37,393 nucleotides of DNA from Nostoc sp. UCD121 (GTDB lineage Bacteria > Cyanobacteriota > Cyanobacteriia > Cyanobacteriales > Nostocaceae): NCBI RefSeq assembly GCF_014222285.1, contig NZ_JACKZS010000062.1, positions 1 through 37,393 on the forward strand, given 5' to 3'. The translations under genes were made by a program, and so were the position numbers. A model generated the notes under the pieces. That model had not been told where the DNA came from, searched no databases, and saw nothing but the letters and a program-made list of their open reading frames with translations. Numbering within the stretch: the first letter of the stretch is position 1; each line of letters starts with the position of its first letter. Below are positions 32,896-37,393 of the stretch, in pieces.

Positions 32896-34887
32896 CTACG
32901 ATGCCAATAATTGCCGAATCAATCTAGCTACAGCTTTTTGCGTGAAGCGGTTGGCAATTTGTTGACCTAAACGTTGTACATCTGAATTTACCAATAACTG
33001 AGAAATTTGAGTCGCAAGTTGCAGTGGGTCAAAGCCTCGTGTTTCTCGGAGAATACCTAATATATGTTTGATATGCTCTAAGGTTTGTTGTTGCTCAACT
33101 GTCGCTGCTGGAGTTTCATTAACTGCTGTCAATCCAACTCGTTCCCGTAAGAGGGAGGTGAAGTTATGCAAAACGTTTTTACTTAAAGCATCGAGTCCAT
33201 TAACAGATTCATCTACTAGCTTGTCAAGGATGAAAGCACCACGTTCAGATGACAGAAATTCTATCCCCTGATTCAGCACTAAATTAAAGTCGTAATCTTG
33301 ACTGTTACGTGCATTTTTTAACAAGTTTTCTAAGCGGTTCCACCGGAATTTGCCATCTTTAAATAGCAAATCTTGCAATGATGCTCTTAATTGCGGTGCT
33401 TGGTCTGTTAACAGGCGTTTAGAAACGTAGGGATAAGCTTCGCTGAGGACTTTAAAGGTGGGATCTATAAATATTGCAATCCCTTCGAGAGTAACAAGGG
33501 AACGAATAATTAAGGCGTAGTAGGGCGGTACGCGGAAAGGATACTCATACATCAAAGCCGATAGTTCATCGGTGATGCTTTTAATGTTAAGGTCGGCAAC
33601 GCTGGCTCCTTGGGCATCAGCAAAGACTCTGGCAAAAGCTGGGATAATTGGTGTTAAATCGGTTTCTGGTGATAAGAAGTCTAATTTAACGTAGTCTTTT
33701 GCTAATCCTTCAAAGTCGCGGTTGACGACGTGGACGATCGCTTCAATTAAACCATAACGCTGTGGTGGCTTAATTTCGCTCATCATTCCGAAGTCGAGAT
33801 AAGCCAATTTGCCATCTGGTGTTGCTAATAAATTACCAGGGTGGGGATCGGCGTGGAAAAATCCATGTTCTAGCAACTGGCGCAAGGAACACTGGACACC
33901 CACTTCAATGAGATAACGAGCATCTATGCCTTGGGCGCTAATTTCTTCTGTCTGGGTTAATTTAATACCGTTAATCCATTCCATCGTCAAAACGCGACGA
34001 TTGGTATATTCCCAGTAAATTTTCGGTACGTAGATATCTTTTATATGACCGTATAACTCGAAAAATCTTTCGGCATTTTCACCCTCATGAATATAGTCCA
34101 TCTCTTCAAAGATGCGATCGCCTAATTCATCGAGAATCCCAACTAAATCACTTCTTACCCGTTTGAATGTTTTCTGCACCCAAGCGGCGATGTTACGCAA
34201 GATATACAAGTCAATGGTGATCCGCTCTCTTAAGTCGGGGCGTTGGACTTTTACGGCAACTTCTTCACCAGTTTTTAGCTTACCTTTATATACTTGTCCC
34301 AAGGAAGCCGCAGCAATTGGCTGGGCCGAGAGTTCGGCGTAAACCTCTTCTGGAGTTGCGCCTAGTTCTTCTTTGATAAACTGGTAAGCAAGTTCGTTGG
34401 GAAAAGGTGGTAATTGGTCTTGTAGCTTAGTTAATTCTTCTAGAAATACGGTAGGAACTAGATCCGGTCTAGTGGACAAAGCTTGGCCAATTTTGATGTA
34501 AGCAGGCCCCAGTTTGGTCAGCAATACTCGTAACTGAGTGGCTCGGCGGCGGTCATTTTTGACGACAATTCCCCGTTTACTATCCGACCACAACCCAAAA
34601 GCAAAGGATAGAGCCGGCCCCAACACTGCGAAAATCCGCCGGACAACTTGTAGGGGTCTGTTTTGGTAATGCGCCGCTATGACCACAGGATCATAAAGAA
34701 TCTCAGGTTGGTCTGTTGTCCTGATCTTTTGGGCTGCTAAGAGTCTTGGCGAACGCACAACTAAGCTCGGTGTACCATTCTCTTCTGGCACTATATCTAT
34801 AACGTCCAGTTCACCTCGGCTATCTGTGCCGTTGCGACTGTCCTCCTGAATCGGTCGGGAACTAGGGGGAAGTGTCTTAACAATCAT
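32896..34887 (-). CDS. ABC1/UbiB family atypical kinase
   Basis: A 663-residue protein of the AarF/UbiB/ABC1K family. It has the KxGQ motif (YIKIGQALSTRPDL, about 130-143), the Ala-rich loop AAASLGQVYKG (about 192-202), the lysine of VAVKVQRP, the catalytic HADPHPGN and the metal-binding DFG (YLDFGMM). The N-terminal 60 residues are polar and variable. The C-terminal 150 residues carry helices and, near the end, no clear membrane pair. Family members are ATPases supporting ubiquinone or plastoquinone and tocopherol metabolism; in cyanobacteria and plastids they regulate prenylquinones. The ATG at 34887 is used; a GTG at 34899 would add four residues. It is divergent from recN, and its 3' end abuts the TnpB element. 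Confidence 0.88.
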   Translation of the reverse strand: MIVKTLPPSSRPIQEDSRNGTDSRGELDVIDIVPEENGTPSLVVRSPRLLAAQKIRTTDQPEILYDPVVIAAHYQNRPLQVVRRIFAVLGPALSFAFGLWSDSKRGIVVKNDRRRATQLRVLLTKLGPAYIKIGQALSTRPDLVPTVFLEELTKLQDQLPPFPNELAYQFIKEELGATPEEVYAELSAQPIAAASLGQVYKGKLKTGEEVAVKVQRPDLRERITIDLYILRNIAAWVQKTFKRVRSDLVGILDELGDRIFEEMDYIHEGENAERFFELYGHIKDIYVPKIYWEYTNRRVLTMEWINGIKLTQTEEISAQGIDARYLIEVGVQCSLRQLLEHGFFHADPHPGNLLATPDGKLAYLDFGMMSEIKPPQRYGLIEAIVHVVNRDFEGLAKDYVKLDFLSPETDLTPIIPAFARVFADAQGASVADLNIKSITDELSALMYEYPFRVPPYYALIIRSLVTLEGIAIFIDPTFKVLSEAYPYVSKRLLTDQAPQLRASLQDLLFKDGKFRWNRLENLLKNARNSQDYDFNLVLNQGIEFLSSERGAFILDKLVDESVNGLDALSKNVLHNFTSLLRERVGLTAVNETPAATVEQQQTLEHIKHILGILRETRGFDPLQLATQISQLLVNSDVQRLGQQIANRFTQKAVARLIRQLLAS

Positions 34888-34941
34888 GAAAAAGGCCACC
34901 AGTCAGAACGATCACATTAAAAATTGTAACAATATCTTTAC

Positions 34942-34995
34942 GAATTGGGAATTGGGGATTGGGAATTGGGAATGGAAAATGGGGAATTGGGGAGA
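34942..34995 (+). repeat. Short tandem run of (g)ggaattg units
   Basis: About seven imperfect copies of a 7-8-base unit (gaattggg, aattgggg and variants) lie between the divergent kinase and recN genes. Such runs are frequent between Nostoc genes. The unit is too short for a CRISPR. Confidence 0.7.
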
Positions 34996-35174
34996 ATAAC
35001 ATTACTTCTTTCCCCTCTGCTCCCTGCTTGTTCCCCATTACTCAAAGGTTTGCTACACTTAAACGGCCATACTAGTTCAATAGTATTAGGTATTGCTAGT
35101 TAGCTGGAAAATCATACTTATTGTCCTGTAAATTAGAAGTATCCGGCATCTGCCCTTATGGAGAATTTGGCTTG

Positions 35175-36923
35175 ATGTTGCTTTGCCTGCGAATTGAAAA
35201 CTTTGCCTTAATTGACCAACTGGAATTGGAATTTGGCGCGGGACTAAATGTGCTGACAGGTGAAACCGGCGCTGGGAAATCGATTATTTTGGATGCCATT
35301 GATGCCGCTTTAGGCGGTAAAGTCTCTAGTCGAGTCATTCGCACAGGGACAAGTCGAGCGATGGTAGAAGCGACTTTCACCTCAAACGCCCCCCTAGCGG
35401 CTTGGTTGACTGAACAAGAAATAGATTTGCTTGATGAAAATTCCGTAGTTATTAGCCGAGAAATCACAGCCACTGCTACTAATATCCGCAGTCGATCGCG
35501 GGTGAATGGTGTGTTAGTAAATCGGCAGATTATGGGAGGAATGCGCGATCGCTTGGTAGAAATCACAGCCCAAGGTCAAACTGTACAAGTGGGACAATCT
35601 GCCCAAGTCCGCGACTGGTTAGATTTATATGGCGGCGACTCTTTAATGCAGCAGCGTCATAAAGTTGCTACGAGTTTTAATACTTACCAACAGGCGCATT
35701 TAGCGCTAGAAAAACGCCGGACATCAGAACGGGAACGGTTGCAACAACTAGATTTGCTCACTTATCAAGTGCAAGAATTGGGAGCAGCCAATCTTAGCGA
35801 ACCTAATGAATTGGAACAGTTGGGACAAGAACGGGAACGCCTGAATCATGTCGTAGATTTGCAACAGATGAGTTACAAGGTTTATCAGGCTTTGTATCAA
35901 AACGATCATGAAACCCCAGCCGCAGGAGATTTACTGGGAGATAGTGAGGCGATATTAAATGACATGGTGGAGTACGATACCCAGCTGCAACACCTGTTGG
36001 AATTGGTGAGGGACGCGCAAGCTGCGGTAATGGAAGTGGGAAGACAAATTAATGCTTATGGGGATGGTTTGGAAGCCGATCCGCAGCGATTGGAAGAGGT
36101 GGAAGAACGGATTCAGGAATTAAAGCAAATTTGCCGTAAGTATGGGCCAACACTTACTGAAGCGATCGCTTATTACCAACGTATCCAAGGGGAATTAGCC
36201 CAGCTTAACGACAGCGAACAATCTATTGAAAATCTAGAACAGCAAGAAAAAGCGTGTTTTGAAAAACTCACCCAAGCAACTAATCAGTTAACTCAATTGC
36301 GGAGTAAGGCGGCTGCTAATTTAGAGTCACGTTTGATAGCTGAACTCAAGCCTTTAGCGATGGAAAAGGTAAAGTTTCTAGTTGAGTTAGCGCCTGCTTT
36401 CCCCACTGTTATGGGAGCAGATAAAATAACCTTTACATTTAGTTCTAACCCTGGAGAACCACTGCAACCTTTAACGGAAGTTGCCTCTGGCGGGGAAATG
36501 AGCCGCTTTTTACTAGCGCTGAAAGCTTGTTTTTCTCAGGTTGATGTGGCTGGGACAATGGTTTTTGATGAAATTGATGTCGGGGTTTCGGGAAGAGTCG
36601 CCCAAGCGATCGCGGAAAAATTACACCAGCTAAGTCAACGCAACCAAGTATTGTGTGTTACCCACCAGCCTTTAGTTGCGGCAATGGCCGATCGCCATTT
36701 CCGCGTCGATAAGCAAACTATCAATCAAGGCAAAGGTAAAAAAGCTAACAATGAAAATTCCGAGCAGCGTACTGTTGTCAGAGTTACTACCTTGGATAAT
36801 TTAACCACTCGCCGGGAAGAATTAGCACAGTTAGCTGGTGGTAAATCTGCAAGTGATGCGATCGCATTTGCCGAATCTTTGTTATTGCAAGCTGCTAACC
36901 ATCGTCAAAAAATTAAAAATTAA
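35175..36923 (+). CDS. recN: DNA repair protein RecN
   Basis: A 582-residue SMC-like ATPase used in double-strand break repair. Walker A is GETGAGKS (29-36), with the N-terminal MLLCLRIENFALIDQLELEF typical of RecN. A long coiled coil fills about 150-390. The C-terminal half has the ABC signature region TEVASGGEMSRFLLALK and Walker B with VFDEIDVGVSG (Asp465, Glu466), then CVTHQPLVAAMADRH. The frame is open back to 35121, but the ATG at 35175 matches the family start. It is likely monocistronic; the upstream gap of 287 bases is shared with the divergent kinase gene. Confidence 0.95.
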   Translation: MLLCLRIENFALIDQLELEFGAGLNVLTGETGAGKSIILDAIDAALGGKVSSRVIRTGTSRAMVEATFTSNAPLAAWLTEQEIDLLDENSVVISREITATATNIRSRSRVNGVLVNRQIMGGMRDRLVEITAQGQTVQVGQSAQVRDWLDLYGGDSLMQQRHKVATSFNTYQQAHLALEKRRTSERERLQQLDLLTYQVQELGAANLSEPNELEQLGQERERLNHVVDLQQMSYKVYQALYQNDHETPAAGDLLGDSEAILNDMVEYDTQLQHLLELVRDAQAAVMEVGRQINAYGDGLEADPQRLEEVEERIQELKQICRKYGPTLTEAIAYYQRIQGELAQLNDSEQSIENLEQQEKACFEKLTQATNQLTQLRSKAAANLESRLIAELKPLAMEKVKFLVELAPAFPTVMGADKITFTFSSNPGEPLQPLTEVASGGEMSRFLLALKACFSQVDVAGTMVFDEIDVGVSGRVAQAIAEKLHQLSQRNQVLCVTHQPLVAAMADRHFRVDKQTINQGKGKKANNENSEQRTVVRVTTLDNLTTRREELAQLAGGKSASDAIAFAESLLLQAANHRQKIKN

Positions 36924-37393
36924 ATAGGATTTACGCAAGAGTTACGGAATAACATAGACCCAGAAGCGCAGAGGACACTGAGAAACCAGAGTTTGAGAGA
37001 TATTTTACATAAGTCCTATCAGAGGCTGTTTTAAAAGTCCTCTTATCGGTAATAAAACGTTCTAGATCCCCCTAAATCCCCCTTAAAAAGGGAGACTTTG
37101 ATTCCGATTTTCCCTTTTTTTAAGGGGGGTTAGGGGGGATCAATAAGTACCTAAAATCGCAGCCAACCACTTTTCAAACATCCTCTTAAAGATAAATCTA
37201 CAATCCAAAGACTTTGGTGCGTTACGGACTCCCTCCTAATGCACTCTACTGGCGTGTCCAGGCTAAAACAGTGCATTAAACGTAGGTTGGGTGAAGCGGA
37301 GCGCAACCCAACATATATCCCACATTCCGCAGGTCAGTTAAGAAAGAAGATAATATTTTCGACAAGGAGCACCAAAAAATTGGAGAATCCATT
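36924..37393. other. Repeat-rich intergenic tail
   Basis: No complete gene. It holds a MITE-like element (37022-37185), an inverted repeat taatgcact/agtgcatta (37237-37278) and a gttgggt/acccaac hairpin (37286-37312) of a type common in Nostoc. The last bases show aaggag (37364-37369) followed 10 bases later by TTG at 37380, which could begin a gene cut off by the window edge. Only four codons are visible, so I do not call it. Confidence 0.5.
37022..37185. mobile_element. MITE-like element, 164 bp, compact copy
   Basis: Terminal inverted repeats are gaggctgttttaaaagt (37022-37038) and acttttcaaacatcctc (37169-37185), with two mismatches. Reversed, its core follows the element at 18908-19258 base for base through gattttagg, gatcc-ccctaaccc, aatcaaagt, ccctttttaaggggg and gatttagggggatct. 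It lacks both nested inserts of that copy. The flanks are TCA and TTA, so a perfect target duplication is not preserved. It codes for nothing. Confidence 0.8.

Noticed and set aside
34942..34995. Tandem repeats that might be a CRISPR
   Set aside because: Units are 7-8 bases without spacers; this is a simple short tandem repeat.
1..37393. Numerous GCGATCGC octamers as possible regulatory sites
   Set aside because: HIP1 sites are spread through cyanobacterial genomes, inside and outside genes, so no single copy was taken as regulatory.

Overview
The window looks like chromosomal DNA of a filamentous heterocyst-forming cyanobacterium close to Nostoc/Anabaena. The evidence is the dense scatter of GCGATCGC (HIP1) octamers, the low-GC coding style, several Nostoc-type interspersed repeats, a DUF3370 gene, and a valyl-tRNA synthetase carrying the cyanobacterial membrane-anchor (CAAD) domain. 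No tRNA, rRNA, CRISPR array or phage structural gene was seen.

Layout. 1-9.2 kb: glycogen debranching enzyme (glgX), a membrane-anchored NTF2-like protein, a processive family-2 glycosyltransferase, a Fic-domain AMP transferase, a D-aminoacylase-like amidohydrolase and a uracil-DNA-glycosylase-fold protein. 9.5-22.2 kb: a long same-strand run rich in non-heme-iron oxidative enzymes. It holds a 54-residue zinc-ribbon peptide, an Mpo1-like (DUF962) membrane protein, two KshA/DAF-36-like Rieske oxygenases around a possible acyltransferase, a ferritin-like diiron protein, an AurF-like diiron oxygenase and a 2Fe-2S ferredoxin. After an interruption of decayed toxin-antitoxin genes, a DUF2945 gene and a pentapeptide-repeat gene, it continues with a third Rieske oxygenase, a fatty-acid-hydroxylase-type membrane enzyme, a left-handed beta-helix acyltransferase-like protein and a GH3-family adenylating enzyme. 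22.5-26 kb: a dienelactone hydrolase, then on the minus strand an AmpG-like permease with a GlcNAc-kinase-like ATPase (probable cell-wall sugar salvage) and a GxxExxY gene with one internal stop. 26-37.4 kb: valS, a coiled-coil protein, a DUF3370 protein, a TnpB-only IS1341-type element, an ABC1/UbiB-family kinase (minus strand), recN and a repeat-rich tail.

The most interesting content is the 9.5-22.2 kb oxygenase cluster, which I do not recognise as a described pathway. With three Rieske enzymes, two diiron enzymes, one di-iron membrane hydroxylase, a dedicated ferredoxin, an acyltransferase-like protein and a GH3 ligase, it has the parts to make an oxidised, activated lipid or small molecule. 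The product is unknown.

The window is also rich in small mobile sequence. Two copies of a 17-bp-TIR MITE lie at 18908-19258 and 37022-37185. The first copy carries two further repeats inside it, one of which is also found alone at 9311-9436, and its insertion coincides with the stop codon of the third Rieske gene. A family of repeats with a 9-bp period (consensus AACGAAC followed by CGCAAAGGN units) occurs at five places and brackets the GxxExxY gene in inverted orientation. Several genes (Phd antitoxin, PIN toxin, a second antitoxin, GxxExxY, a possible cysC tail) survive only as remnants.
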